Origin: Eupeodes corollae
Lineage: Eukaryota; Arthropoda; Insecta; Diptera; Syrphidae
Length of the DNA stretch: 64,000 bases
Assembly (NCBI RefSeq): GCF_945859685.1
Contig: NC_079148.1
Coordinates: forward strand, 118,826,156 to 118,890,155
Direction: 5' to 3'
Made by a program: the position numbers and the translations under genes. Below, one piece after another: positions 19,760 to 34,700 of the stretch. The notes under the pieces are model-generated. The model worked only from the letters and a program-made list of their open reading frames with translations, was not told the DNA's origin and made no database searches. The stretch's first letter is position 1, and each line of letters begins with the position of its first letter.

Positions 19760-22700
19760 ATGGAAGAACTCAATGAAATTCTCGATATGTCCAAAGACAA
19801 ATCCACCCAAAAAGAACACGATGAAGTGAGTACCTACATTCACCTGCTTATTCGTCGACTTTATTGATATTTTAGTTTATCCTTGAATTAAATCATTTAT
19901 CATTAATTTATTGTTTTGTTATTACAGATCCTATTACAGCCTTTTGTATACATTCAACAAATTCCAGGCAAGCAGATTCGATCGAAACTCGCCCGTGCCT
20001 TTAATCATTGGCTGAACATTCCTATGGACAAGTTACACATAATTGGCGAAATAGTTCAGATGCTTCATAATTCCAGTTTGTTGTAAGTTGAATTCCAAAT
20101 TTATTCAGAATGTGTTGTGTTGTTGCCTGCTTGTGGATTGTTTTAAATTTATCTGTAGTCTTGATTGCTTCTCGAATACTCGACGCATGACTTAGCGATA
20201 TATCTAGATTCATTTAGATTTACATTTCTGTCTGCTTTTTTTGTTTTGACCATGCTGCCTCCATTCCAACTGAATCAATGAGTGATTTAACGTGTGTTTT
20301 TGTTTACATAAGAACCTGAAGAATCTATTTTCCGTTTCCAAAAGTTTGTTTGTTCAAATAAACTTTGAAGAATTGAGTTTCCAAAATTGGATTTGTTTAT
20401 TTTTTTTTCTTCAAATGTTTGTTTATTTTCCCCAAGAGAGAATCTAACAACTTGAACAGCTTTTGTTCTTTTTAATTCTCGAGATCTGTGTCGTTGTTTA
20501 ACGGTTTCGTGTGTAGCAAAAAGTAAAATCTAAACTTTGTTGTTGGTAGGTTATCGTTCATATTTGAAATATTTGCATTAAATTAACAACCTACGTGCAT
20601 TTAACATGCAAATCATGCATATTTTGAGTGAAGGTGATCATGTCTGGTCTTTTGGTAGGTTTCATGGTGAAGGTTGCAATTTATTTCATGAAATATACTA
20701 AATGGGTTCATGAACACAAAATTCAATCAATAATAATTTCAATATTATGTGTGTTTTGCGATTGAGATGGAAGAGACAATGAAAAGTATTTTTTGTTGTG
20801 AGGTGCAAATTGAAATGGAATGAAAGATTTTTTTTTATAAATTTGAAAGAGATTAAAAGCATTGAAGTTTATTGATTGCATACAAAAGAATATAAATAAA
20901 TATTTTATGTGAACCGATAAAAATGATTTAATGAGTCAGAATTGACTAATTAGAAGTCGTTAATTTGGTCCACTAAAATTTGAATGCTCTAAGATTGGCA
21001 AGCAACATAAACCTTTTTAAAAATCTTATTATAATGAAATGTTTTTTTTATGAAGGTTTAGAATCTTAGTCTCGCTTTTGATAATTTTTTTTTTGTTAAA
21101 ATATCATGTTGAGCAAAGTTCAAAGGTACTAGTGAATAAAAAAAATTAAGCAAAGGAGGTCTCCTTATTAACTTCCCATAGGAAGTTATTGTAATAGGTC
21201 CGATTTGTCAAATTGAAAATTTTGACATTTCTCGACGTTTGAAGGTCCCTAGATTCGAAATAAAAGATTTGTAGGGCCCGTACGTTCAAGAAGTTTTTTT
21301 CGTTGTCCATAGCTCAAAAACCAGAAGAGATACCGACTTCAAAAACATTTCATTAGGCTACGTCAACCGACCATCGTCAATAAGCGCTACTAATCATGTA
21401 TACGATAAAAATACATTCGAGATTTATCGAAACGACAGCGAGTCTTACATTTGTCCGTTAGGTTAGGTTGGAGTGGCTGTCCAGATGTCATTGACGCACG
21501 TAGACCTCAAGGGTCCATTGTGATACCACAAATGAGGTTACTCATGGGAGAGTAATGAATTTAAAAAAAAAACATTTTGTACTTTTAATAAAGTTAGAGA
21601 GACGTTTTGTGTCAATCGTTGCCAGTTCACTGGTGCTATCGAAGAAGGGATTACCGAGAAAGTTATTCCTTCTAATGGAGAGTGCTGGACATGTACATAG
21701 AAGGTGTTGGACCGTTTCCACTTCCTCCTCGTCCATGCAGCTTCTACAGAAGTCATTTGTGTAGACCCCTAGCCTCAGAGTATGTCTTTCTATGAGGCAG
21801 TGTCCCATTATTACTCCAACTGTAGAGCTTATACTTTGTCTGCTCAGTGATATCAAGCCTTTTGACTGTTTTAAGTCAATACTTGGCCATATTTGCTTGG
21901 TTACTAGGCAGGTGGTACTTTGTGACCATCAAGCATTTGTTGTTTCTAGAGCATATTTCTTGAGAAGATATTTGAATGTAGCAAGTGGTGTTCCTATGCT
22001 ATGTTTTTGTCTAACATGAGGCAGAAGTGTTCCATTTTTGGCGAGCTCATCGGCTTTACAATTTCCCGGAATGTCGCTGTGGCCCGGCACCCAAATGAAG
22101 TGAAGGTTAAACTGTTCCGTCATCTCATTCAGAGATGATCGACATGGACTGTTTGAGAGTTTGTGGAGACAGGCGCGAGAGATTTAAGAGCGGCTTGGCT
22201 GTCTGAGAAGATTCGTATATCCTTACAAGATATAACGTTTTCTTTGAGCCAGGATAGTGCTTATTTAATCGCCATTACTTCTGCCTGGAATACACTACAT
22301 TGATTGGGAAGTCTATAGGATAGACTGAGATTCAGTTGTTCTGAAAAGATACCACTTCCAACTCCGTGATCGGTCTTTGAACCGTCTGTATAGAAATGTA
22401 CCACATTGTCTTCCAGGGGTCTCTCTTCTTCCCAGGAGGATCTTGAAGGGATGGACACATGGAAACTTTTACCAAATACCATTTTTGGGGTGGTATAGTC
22501 TAAGCGATCTGGGATAGATCTGAAATTGAACTATGGCCTCACCCAACAAACTTCTCCATCTAGCTCGGTCCCTAGCTAGATGTCTGCAGTTTCGCGCTCC
22601 AAGTTGGGTGAGGTCACCTTCCACTTGTGCGCGCCACCTAAACCGCGGTCTTCCTCTACTGCGCTGTCCTGTGGGTGTGGATTTGAAGACTTTCCGGGCT

Positions 22701-25700
22701 AGAGCATTGGTTTCCATGCGCTCTACGTGACCCAGCCATCTTAGTCGTTGGACTTTTACTCTTCTGGCTAAGTCTACATCGCTGTACAGCCCGTCGTTCC
22801 ATCTTCTCCTCTACTCCCCTTCAGTGCATACGGGACCGTAGATCACACGATGAACTTTGCTTTTGAAGCGACCCAAGGTGCTTTCATCCGCTTTTGTCAC
22901 AGCCCATGCTTTTCCACCCTTTAGCAGGAGGGGGATGATAAGGGTCTTTTATAGCGACACTTTGGTCCCTCGAGAGAGGACTTTACCACTCAATTGCTTT
23001 CTTAGTCCAAAGAAACAGCGGTTAGCAAGAGTTATTCTGCGTTTGATCTCAGCGCTGGTGTTGTTTTCTGCGTTTACAGCGGAGCCTAGGTAAACAAAGT
23101 CCTTGACTAACTCAAAGTTACGTCTGTCGATGGATACTCACAAAAGCCTAATTGACATCACGCTGATTTCTTCCGATTATGTCAATGTCATCAGAATATG
23201 CTAGTAATTGGACAGACTTTTGAAAGATAGTGCCTCTAGTGTTGACGTGTGAGCTCTGCACTATTCTTTCAAGCACGCTGTTAAAAAACAGCATGACAGC
23301 GCATCTAAACTCTTTTTTGACATCGAAAAATTCTGTTAAGTTGTTTCCAACCTTTATGGAGTAGCGTGAATTCTCCATGGTCATCCTGCATAAACGGACG
23401 AGTTTGGCAGGGATGCCAAAACTAGACATGGCTCTATACAGCTCGTCCCTGTAGATGCTGTCATATGCGGCCTTGAAATCGATGAAAAGATGGTGGGTGT
23501 CGATTTGGTGTTCTTGGGTTTTTTCCAGGATTTGCCTTAATGTGAATATTTGGTCGACTGTGGACTTTCCTGGTCTTAAACCACACTGATAAGAACCTAT
23601 CAGGTTGTTGATGATGGGCTTTAGACGTTTACATATTACGGCAGAGAAGATTGTGTAAGCGATGTTAAGTAGACTGATTCCTCTACAGTTGGTGCAGTTT
23701 AGAGGGTCTCCTTTTTCTCAGGATTGAGCAAACAAATCTGAGGTTCCAATCATCGGGCATGCTTTCTTCCGACATTATCTTACAGATAAGTTGGTGCATG
23801 CTCCTAACCAACATATCTCCAGCTGATTTAAAGAGCTCGGCATTCAAGCCATCCGCTTCAGCTTAGATATGACAATCTTTACTTTGTCTAAGTCGAGAGG
23901 ACGGGATTGTTGGCTTTCGTCGTCTATGTTGAATGGATCATCCTGCCTGACAGCGGAATTCAGTTCGTCGTCGCCGTTATACAGTCTGCAGAAGTGGTCC
24001 TTCCATATCCTCAGCATTGACTGCGGTTCCACTATGATGTTTTCACTTTGTAAGCCTTCGGTTCTAGGTTTATGTACTTGTGAATTTCGTTTCACTAGTT
24101 CACAAACCTTTCGAACTTCATTCCTGCTTTTAAACCTCTCAACATCTTCGACCGTACGATTCTCATGCTCTCTCTTTTTCCTTCTGAGAAGTCGGTGTTT
24201 TATTTGGTTTTCTTTTAATATTGAAAACAAAATTGAACTAGCTTAGAATTCTATAAAAACCGAAAATTATACAAATGGGTTTCTAGACAAACATTATGGT
24301 GACAAATAAAGCTTTTTGCCTATTACTAATTATAAAGTCCAAAACTTCCGTTTGTTCGTTTCATTTAAATCTTAAACACATTTTTAATTGCTGAAGCACG
24401 AGCTCATGTTTATTATCTCATTCAAACTATAACATTATAACTATAACTAATTTAATTACAAAAAATTATTATTTCTCACAAGTGCATCTTTTTTTGTATT
24501 TATTGTGTGTTACTTACCCTTGCATGCAATTATATATTTTATGGCAGGTATTCAGTTATAATTAATTGCTTTGACACTTAACTGGATCAAAATAAAAACT
24601 ACTTTTTTTGTTGCTAATGCTTTTTGATCTTTAACGTCTATTTCTTTTATTCCTCTTCTAAAATAAAAGTCGTGTGTTAGAATTTCATTAAGTTCAATTT
24701 TGTGACAAAGTCTAAAACAAGAGGTGATAATACTAAACAAGAAAATCAAGTTTTTTTTATCTCTTATCTATTTTTTCTTAAATTCATTTTCTTGAATATA
24801 TATATGAACTTAAATGTAAATAAATAAAGGTCAAAGGGCTGTTAAAATCAAAGATCAAATAGCTACAAACTCTTAATTAACTCTGAAAACAAGTCTTATT
24901 TCTTTCTTATCCTTGACAAAAATTCTTCGTTTGTGTGATCATCAAGTTTTAGATTATCTTTTAATACCCTTCGATTATGTAATCATAAATATATTTTGTC
25001 TAGATACTTTTGTTTGTTAACTTGGTAATATTTCTTAGGTAAAAGAAGAAAGTATACGAGCCGTACTGCTACGGCCAAAATAATAGGTACAACATTCTAT
25101 TTTTAGTTATATAGATCTTGTTCTTAATAGACAGGTTAACAATGATGATCAGGTCCCATTATTAAGAATATAACTAAAACGGCATCAAAAGGTGCATATT
25201 TTCATATATGTTGTCCGGCTGCAAGTACAACAGCGCTTTACCTCCTCCTGAAGCATAGGGCAGCAACAAGATCCTTCCACTATCCCGATTAACCGCAACT
25301 GACCTCAGCTGTGGCCACGATTGGATACCTTGAGACCGAGCCTCCTTCAAAATTGATGACCTCCAAGTTTTCTTTGGTCTTTCAACGCGTCTATTACCCT
25401 GGGGATTCCATTGGACGGATTGTTTTGCTATATTGTCGTCAGGTTTCCTCAGTGTACGGCCATTTCCGTTGCATGATGTCTACGTCCAATTTTTTCTGTT
25501 CGGTCCTATTCACAGCTCATCGTTAGATATGGTTTGCGGCCACCGGATCTTCAGAACAGAGCGCTTCTAGTCTGCTCAAGATATTAGCAGAGCATTTCCA
25601 TGTTTCAGAAGCATATAACAGCACTGATTTGACGTTGGATTCGAAGAGTTTCAACTTGGTTCGTAGCGATATTTTGCTAGAGTTCCACACAGGAGAAAGG

Positions 25701-28700
25701 ATTCCAAATGCACTACGGGCTTTGTTTATTCTACTGTTAACATCCAGGTCCGTTCCGCCATCGAGAGCTATAAAACTTCTCAGATGATTAAACTGTTCGA
25801 CCTCCTCTATGGCCTCTGCCTTAGAATAACTTGTGTGCTTTGGCCCGTGATCATTACTTTGGTCTTATTTGTGTTAATCCTTAAGCCAGCCACCTCTTCA
25901 TTCAATTGCAGCGAATGACACATCTGTCATGTTGTTTGCCATGAGACATATCGTCAGCATAATCTATGTGGCTAAGCTTATCAAACAGACTCCATTGGAT
26001 ACCGTGTCTTTTATTTGTATCCACCGTGGCAGTCATCACATCGTCAATCGCCAGCCAAAACAGAATTGGTGACAAGACATCTCCTTGTCTCACTTCGTGA
26101 CGCACATTGAAGAAGTCGAAAAGCTTTCCATTGTGTAACACAAAACACCTTGCGTTGTTGTACGATTCTTCAATAACAGCGATAATTTTCTTAGGGATTC
26201 CTCACACAATAATCGATCTCTAGATGCATTCACGATTGACCCGATCAAACGCCTTCTCAAAACATACAAACATTAGGTACAGTGGTGATTGGTACTCAGA
26301 TGATTGTTAGAGTATTATTCGCCCACTGCGAAACCCCGCTTGCCTATTGAGGGTAGATTTGATCCTGGACTTAATCCTCTCGAGAATAATAGTTGCCATT
26401 AACTTCGGAAAAACGGACAGAACTGTGATACCGCGCCAGTTATAACAGTTTTTGAGGTTTCCTTTCTTTGGTAACTTTACAATAACTCCATCCTTCCAGT
26501 CCTTTGGGTAGGTTTCACTATCATAGACAGCCTGCACGAGTTTAAGCAAAATACGAGAAGCTGCCTCAGGATACGCTTTTAGGAATTCTGCGGGAATACC
26601 ATCAAGTCCAGCTGCTTTTTTTTGTTTAGAAGATGTATCGCATTACTTATCTCTGCACTTGTTGGGGGACTGGTGTCAATACCCCTAGAAGATCTGCGCA
26701 TGTTGTTCAATTGGGGATTCAATTCTGAATTGTGGTTTAGCAGTGCAAAAAATTGCTCCTTTCATCTTTGTAGCTGATCTTCTATCGTCACTAAAAGGTT
26801 GTAAGGTTCAAATCTAACACGGGATGGTTAGTGTTAGTGCTACTACGCTGTCCGACAATGTCCTTAGTGATTTTATACAGCTCCCTTGCGTCCCCTTTTC
26901 CTACAGCATGTTCCGCATTTTCTGCAAGTTTGTCCACCCTTGCCCTGTTTCTATATTCGTTTCGTAGAATCAATTTCCGCTGAGCATCACTTTTTGAATT
27001 GATTCTAAATTTAAGTGTTCTTCTATATGTGATTTTGTCCCAGGTGTCTTGGGATATCCAGGAATCTCTAGCTCTTGTCTGTCTGGGTATAGTTTCAATT
27101 CCAGCTTCCATGTAAGCACTCTTAATTTGGCCCCACAAAGCATCTACCGATAAACCAGCATTTTGTATGTTCGATGCTTTAACGCCGAGTGTGGTGACGA
27201 AATTACGACGTACATTAGGGTCATTTAGAATCTTGGTCGTTTACTAAATTTGGCTCATCTTAAAACACCAATATTTTAAAATACTATGAAACATAACCAC
27301 CAACATTGTTGCTCTTAAGCCCCATCCCCTTGTAATATATCCCTTGATGATTTTGTATTACCAGATATTGCACAGTATCGTATCGATTCGAACTGGATTG
27401 CTGAGAGTAGGGCTAGGGGCTTTAGGCTAAGCCTTCAACACCAAACGTGGATTTAAGCTAGTCATTCACGCCTTGATTTTTGTCTTAATTAGAACAAAAC
27501 TTTCTAGTTGATGTAAGCAAACAAAATTGTAACCAACGCAATCCTTACTTACTTAAGGTGGCGCTACAGTCCAGGGCGGACCTGGGCCTCAACCAACATA
27601 CGTCTCCAGCCAGCTCGGTCCCTAGCTATCTGTCTCCAGTTTCGCACGCCAAGTTGGTTGAGGTCCTCTTCCACCTGGGTGCGCCACCTGAGTCGCGGTC
27701 TTCCTCGACTGCGCCGTCCCTCGGGATTGGATTCGAAGACCTTCCGGGCTTGGAGCGTTGATGTCCATCTGCTCTACATGACCTATCCATCTAAGCCGTT
27801 GGACTTTAATTCTGCTATCTAGGTCAGTGTCGCTGTACAGCCCGTACAGTTGGTCGTTATATCTTCTCCTCCATTCTCCATCTATGCGTACGGGACCAAA
27901 AATTACCCGAACAATTTTTCTCTCGAAGCATCCTAAGACGCTCTCATCTTTCTTTCATCTTTCAGCGCCATAAATGAGAACCGGGATGATGAGTGTCTTA
28001 TAGATGCTGATTTTAGATGCTCAAGAAAAGACTTTACTTCTCAATTGCCTTCTAAGTCCAAAGAAGCAGCGATTTGCAAGAGTTATTCTTCGTTTGATTT
28101 CAGCGCTTGTGTCGTTATCTGTGTTAATAGCGGTGCCTAGGTAGACAAAGTCCTTAACTACCTTAGATGTTCATAGTGATGTTTTGTCCAAGACGTCTTT
28201 GTTAAGTGTCCTTTTTTGATGACAGCATATACTTGGTCTTGCCCTCATTGACCACTAAACCCATCTTCTTCGCTTCCGTCGCAATGCTCTAAAATGCTCC
28301 ACTGACACCACGCTTTGATCTTCCAATTATGTCAATATCATCTGCGTATCCGAGTAATTGGATGGACCTTTGGAAGATTGTGCCTCTAGTGTTGACGGTT
28401 GAGTTTTGCACAATTCTTTCCAGAACGATGTTGAAGAAGTCGCATGACAGTGCATCGCCTTGTCTAAAATCTGTTTTGACATCAAATGCATCGCTGAGAT
28501 CTTTTCCGACCTTGATAGAGCAGCGTGCATTCTCCATCGTCATTCTGCACAAACGGATAAATTTGACAGGGATGCGAAAACTAGACCTTGGTCGGTAGAG
28601 CTCTTCCCTATAGATGCTGTCATACGCGGCTTTAAAATCGATAAAGAGATGGTGAGTATCGATTTGAAGTTCCTGGGTTTTTTCTAAGATCTGCCGTAGT

Positions 28701-31700
28701 GTGAATATTTGGTCGATAGTGGACTTTCGTAGTCTGAAGCCACACTGATAATTACCAATCAGGTTGTTCACGAATGGCTTCAGTGTTTCACATAATACGG
28801 CAGAGAGGATCTTATATGCAATGTTAAGGAGACTGATGTCTCTGTAGTTGGCGCAATTTGGAGGATCTCCTTTCTTATGTATCGGGCACACTATGCTGAG
28901 ATTCCACTCATAGGGCTCGCTTTCTTCCGACCATATTTTGCAGATGAGTTGGTGCATGCTCCCTACCAAGTCATCTCCTGCTGGTTTGAATAGATCGGCA
29001 GCGATGCCGTCAGTTCCAGCAGATTTGTTTGACTTAAGTTTAGATATAGCTATCTTCACTTCGTCAAGGTTGGGTAGGCGGAATTGTTGATCTGCGTCGC
29101 CGAAGTTGAGTGGTTCTATCTCCCTTACAGCGGAATGCTCGTCATCGCCGTTATTTAATTTGAAGAAGTGGTCCTTCCATATTCTCAGCATCAACTGCAG
29201 TTCTACTATGATGTTCCCCTGATCGTCTTTACAGGCTTCGGTTCGTGGCTGGTATACTTGAGAGGTTTTTTTTACCTTTTGGTAAAATTTACGAACCTCA
29301 TTCCTGTTGTGACATCCCTCTATCTCCTCGATCGATCGCTTCTCTTGCTCTCTTTTTTTCCATCTAAGAAGCCGGTGTTCCTCTCTCCTTTTCTGCTCGT
29401 AGAGCTCGCGAGCAGCTCTAGTCCTTTTGTGCAGCGCAGTTTTGAATGCCTCTTGTTTCGATGCGTGCGCTTACCGGCATTCGTCGTCAAACCAGGGGTT
29501 TCGCTGTGGTGGCCGTGTGAAACCTAGCACTTCAGAGGCGGCATCTCTGATGGCTGCAAGGCAATGTTGCCACTGGTTTTCAATGCTTAATGCAGGCAGC
29601 ATAGGACTCATTAAGAGGTTATTAGAGACTCTATTGGAAAAGGACATGGCAGTCCCTTGCAATTGTAGCCGTCTAACGTCGAATCTACTCACAGTACTTC
29701 CTTGTTTTGGCTTGGATCGGGATATCCGTAGACGTACCTTGGCTACAACGAGGTAGTGGTCCGAGTCAATGTTGGCCACTCGGAATGTTCGGATATCCTG
29801 TATACTGTAGAAGTGTCGTGCGTACATCGCAATGTGGTCAATCAGGTTGACGGTTGATTGATCAGGAGATTTCCATGTCCCCTTGTGGATATTAAGATGC
29901 GTGAACTGCGTACTAGCTACCAGAACGTCTCGCCCCGCAGCGAAATCGACCAGCCTGAATCCGTTGTCGGAGGTAGTGTCGTGCAGGCTGTATCTCCCGA
30001 CTATGCCACGAAAGATGTCTTCTCTTCCTAGCTTGGCATTAAAATCTCCTAAGACAATTTTAATGTCATAGCCAGGGCACTGCTCATATGTCTTGTCCAA
30101 GAGCTCGAAGAATATGTCTTTGGTGTCTTCATCTTTCTCCTCTGTTGGGCATGCGCGCATATTAGGCTTATGTTGGCGAATTTAGCCTTAATGCGGATTG
30201 TCGTGATGCTCTCGCTCACACTGTTGAAACTCAAGACTTTTTGCCTGAGTCTAGTTCCAACAACAAATCCACACCTAAATAAACACTGTCTTTGTTCTCG
30301 GTAGCAGTCTTTTAGTTTGCGTTTGCCCGGTCCATTACATCGTACTTCTTGGATGGTTGTAATATCTGCCTTGCAGCAGTTTAGGGCTTCCGCTAATTGG
30401 TCGGCTGCACGTGGTCTGTTAAAGGGACCTAACATTCCACGTACATATCCGAAGCTCGTTGTCCTTATTTTGTTTGCGTGGGTTGTCAACAGTGAATCCG
30501 TCCGTATCCGAGGCTTGTTGGTGCTTCGCAACTAAAAGTATTTTTTACGAAGTCAACCCGACGGCACAACCCCCAACCTGGAGGGCCAGATCCTTAGTAT
30601 AACTCCAAGGAAGGGGACCCGGATAAACCGCTCAATCCAATAGCAGTAATTATCAAAAATAATATAATTTTTAGCTGCAATTCTTTGTACGCTCGAGCAG
30701 CCTCGGTAGTAAGCTAGATAATCTTGTATAACTTCTTTTTGATGTTCTAAACATTACCAGTGTTTTATTGGAAAATTTATCAATAGTAAAGTAGGATTTT
30801 ACACGAATAACAAAAACAATATCCGCAGTATAAATACTACCATTAAAATTTAAAGTAGAATTTCATTACAGACGTGTTTTTGACATTTATCCGAGTCTCG
30901 AATGGATCTTATGTGATTTCGTTCCCAATTGTTGGTACGATTGATATTGCATTTGTATCTCGATGGCTGTGTTCGTTGAGTAGTTGTGCATTTGGAATTA
31001 TGTGTTTTCCATTGGGGAAAATTCAATCTGTTATTGTTGATATTATTTAGTTTTGTTAATGAAAATTCACTAACCGGGGTTATTTTGCAAGAGAATACAT
31101 TAAAAAGGTAATTAAGTTTTACGATGTTTCCACCAAAGGCTTATCTCAGTTTAGATTAAATAAATCTTTTTGGTGTTGCCACCGCACAAGAAAATCCTCC
31201 TTACGATTCAGGTGTATAATGAATTGAGGCGAGCTCCAAGCTTGGAAAAATTCAATTGTATCATTTTTAAATATAAATATAAAAACTGGACTATTGCGGA
31301 TCGTTTTTTTGGGAATTTCTCAGTATAAATGGATTACCAAAAAACACGGTCATTGTGTATAGTCTCGTGTCTGCGTCGTAAGTAATGAAACATCCAAATT
31401 AATGTTTTTCAGTAACAATTTAATCCAAGCAAAGTGTTGAAAGCTGCACAAAAGCCTTTTATCGCTGAAACGGTTCAGTGTATAAATAAATTTCTTAGAA
31501 AAAATTGTAGCAAGTTTTCACCAAAAAGCTCACAAAACTAAGAACCTTCAACAAAACTACTAAAAATTATTAAGGATTGATTTTCAATTTAAATTTTATC
31601 TCAAAAACAAATTAAAATATTGTTTCTGGTCTTCATCTCAAACCAGACAATTTCCTATTTAAATTTTATTAATAGGTCAACATTTTTCTGAATTTTAAAA

Positions 31701-34700
31701 ATATTGTATTCACAAAGTGATGAACCAGTTCATCTCGTTTTGCACTATCATACATTTTTTTCATTTTGTCATTCAATTAATAACAATTAAAATATTTTGA
31801 TTTGCTTATAACCGCCAAACGACGACGACCAAGAGCCGGTGGCGGCTGGCGACAATCAATCTGGGAATTTCCACTTTTCATTACTCATTTATCAATTGGA
31901 ATAATTTATTAAATTGATTCGCTGCTTTTTTTTCCATATAAAAACCCACATTAAAATTAAACAAAACCAGAAAAAGAGACAAATTCCTCCCAACATCATA
32001 CATTTCATTTAAAAACATTTTTATTTCCATCCAAATACCTATGCACATGGGCCAAACGAACATCCAAACAAAAATTAATTATTTCCTTTGTTGGGTCATC
32101 ATTCTGTCGTCGGTCGTCAAACACCCCTTCCCCCAAACCCACATCATCGTCATCACCATCATCATAATTGCTTCTGCTTGGAATTTCCCTTTTTCTTTCG
32201 CTTAAATTCAATTGATTCAGCAATGACAATAACATTGCACACGCACTCGAAATCATGCCTGGTTTGCTTTTAATTAATTGAAACTCCCCTTCGGTTTTAG
32301 AGAGCGATGAAGAAAAGCATCCTCCATCCATCCGCATGGCTTGATAGAACGCATTTTCAAACTAATCTAATAAATAATCATCCATCTCTAGGCATTTTGT
32401 GGTTTATCATTTGCACACATTTGTGAATACTAACACGAAATTCTCTTACAGAATTGATGATATTGAAGACAATTCAATTCTTCGCAGAGGAATACCAGTT
32501 GCCCATTCGATTTATGGAGTTGCCAGTACCATAAACGCAGCTAACTATGTTATATTTCTAGCTATGGAAAAAGTCCAATTACTAAATCATCCAGAAGTAA
32601 GTATTAATTGTCTACATAAAGAAGACAGCAAAAGTTAATTTTGAACAAAGCTAATCAATTGACCTTTATTTGTTCCAAAACAACAACAACAACAACGAAA
32701 AAAAAGGCAACAAAAGTTTGTACAGAACAACTTCTTGAATTGCATCGTGGCCAAGGAATGGAAATATATTGGCGAGATAATTTTACATGCCCCACGGAGT
32801 CTGATTATAAATTGATGACAATTCGCAAGACTGGAGGTTTATTTATGTTAGCCATAAGACTCATGCAACTTTTCAGTACAAACAAAAGCGACTTTACTAA
32901 ACTAACCGCCATACTTGGACTGTATTTCCAAATAAGAGATGACTATTGTAATCTTAGTATGAAGGAGGTATGTAAATGCATAAAACAAAGAAAAAGTTTT
33001 GTAAAAAAAAACTAATCTATTAAATGTTATTTTTTTTTAGTATTCTGAAAATAAAAGTTTTTGTGAAGATCTAACCGAGGGTAAATTTAGTTTTCCTATC
33101 ATTCATGCCGTCCAGAATCAAGGAAGTGATAAGCAGGTCTTACGTAAGTAGAATTTATATAAAATCTGATTTGGATTTACTTATGATAGATGTTTTTTTT
33201 TTACAGACATTTTGAGACAGAGAACTCGTGATGTTGAAGTGAAAAAGTATTGTATAACTTTGCTTGAAAAACTTGGAAGTTTCAAGTATACAACTGATAT
33301 ATTGGAGACATTGGACAAGCAAGCAAGAGAAGAAGTAAGTAGCAGAAATGTAGCTCAATGTTAAAAACAGTTTGTATTTGATTTCAATTTACGAATGCTT
33401 CGTACGCATTTACTGTTATTGCCAAAATATTAGAACTAATGCATATACATAAGTGACATCGAGAAAGAAGTCCGAAGTCTACAAGAATGCTACTTAAAAC
33501 TATTAATATAGGCATCTGTTTAAAATGACTATTAGAAGCAGAAAAAAATGTATAAGAAAAGTCTTTTTATGCCTTCAAAAGGTCTACAACAAGATTTATT
33601 TGACAGTTCTTCGTATTCAGCAGGAAACTCACCTGAGCTTACAGTTTCCCAAAAAGGTTAGAAGCGTTCAATGTCAGGACTTAGAGGTGATAGCAAAACA
33701 TAGGGTCCACCATCTAAGGTTTTTTTTTCAATTAGTGCTTATTACGTGAATGGTAACACTTAGCTCATGTCTGATTTGACAGATAATTAGTTTCATCCTT
33801 TCGTTGAACGTAATGTGGTTGTGTATACTCTTGAACAACGCTGGGTACAACGGTTAGAGAAGATACCGATTTTGCCAAAAAAAATCATCTTTTCAGATAA
33901 AGCTCATTTTGATCTTGACGATTATGTAAACAAGCAAAATTGTCGCATTTGGGGCACAGTAAAAGCGCACGTATACATTGAAAAGCCGATTTACCCAAAA
34001 CGAGTCACTGTTTGGTGCGGATTTTGGTCCAGAGGCGTAATTGGGCTATTTTTCTTCGAAAATGAGCAATGAGTGACCGTTACAGTCAATGCTGTCGTTA
34101 TCGGTCCATGTTGAACGAACTTTTGTTCACAGAAGGAGGAGGAGGATATTGGAAACATTTGTTAACAGGATGGCGCTATGGCACAGCCGACGCTACATCT
34201 GATATTTGTATAGCATTTAAAAAAAAAAATTATTTGAGGGACCCTTAACTTAAGGGATAAAAGTTCAATTAGACATACTTTCAGTATTATTACGTTCCCA
34301 AGAATACTGAAAACTGAACGAAGCATTATTTTATATCAAACAAATTGATGTTTTAATTAGACTTGAATCCTAATGATAACTTTTTCATTGAGTAAGACGA
34401 AAAGTAAGCTTCCTAAAAAAGTTTTTCAAAAATGTTACTCAGTACTTTCTTGTCTCTACGACAAATAGAATAAATTTTATGTTAAAACAAATAATTTGTT
34501 TAACTAAATACTAAGTATATTCTTTTATTAAAAAGAATTGGCATTTTTATAAAAATTGAATTATTTTTTTCTTTAATATTTAAATTTTTTGAACCAGTCA
34601 ATATTATGAAGCCTTCGAACAAACTTCAAAATCTTGAGAGCCAATATTATTGTTTTGTAATCACAAATTAAAAAAACTTAAACTAAGTAATTAACAATAA

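Larger units (their letters stand above)
20083..32451 (+). other. GGPPS intron 2, 12.4 kb, filled with nested TEs
   Basis: Donor GTAAGT directly after TTTGTT; acceptor TCTTACAG before AATTGATGAT. The phase-2 junction rebuilds SLLIDDIED across the gap, which proves the connection. It contains a dispersed repeat (about 21160-21350), an I-like LINE, RTE copy C, a further LINE (25200-27250) and RTE copy D. All four LINE insertions are on the minus strand, antisense to the gene. The stretches 20100-21150, 24241-25190 and 30640-32440 hold no recognised elements. Confidence 0.85.
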
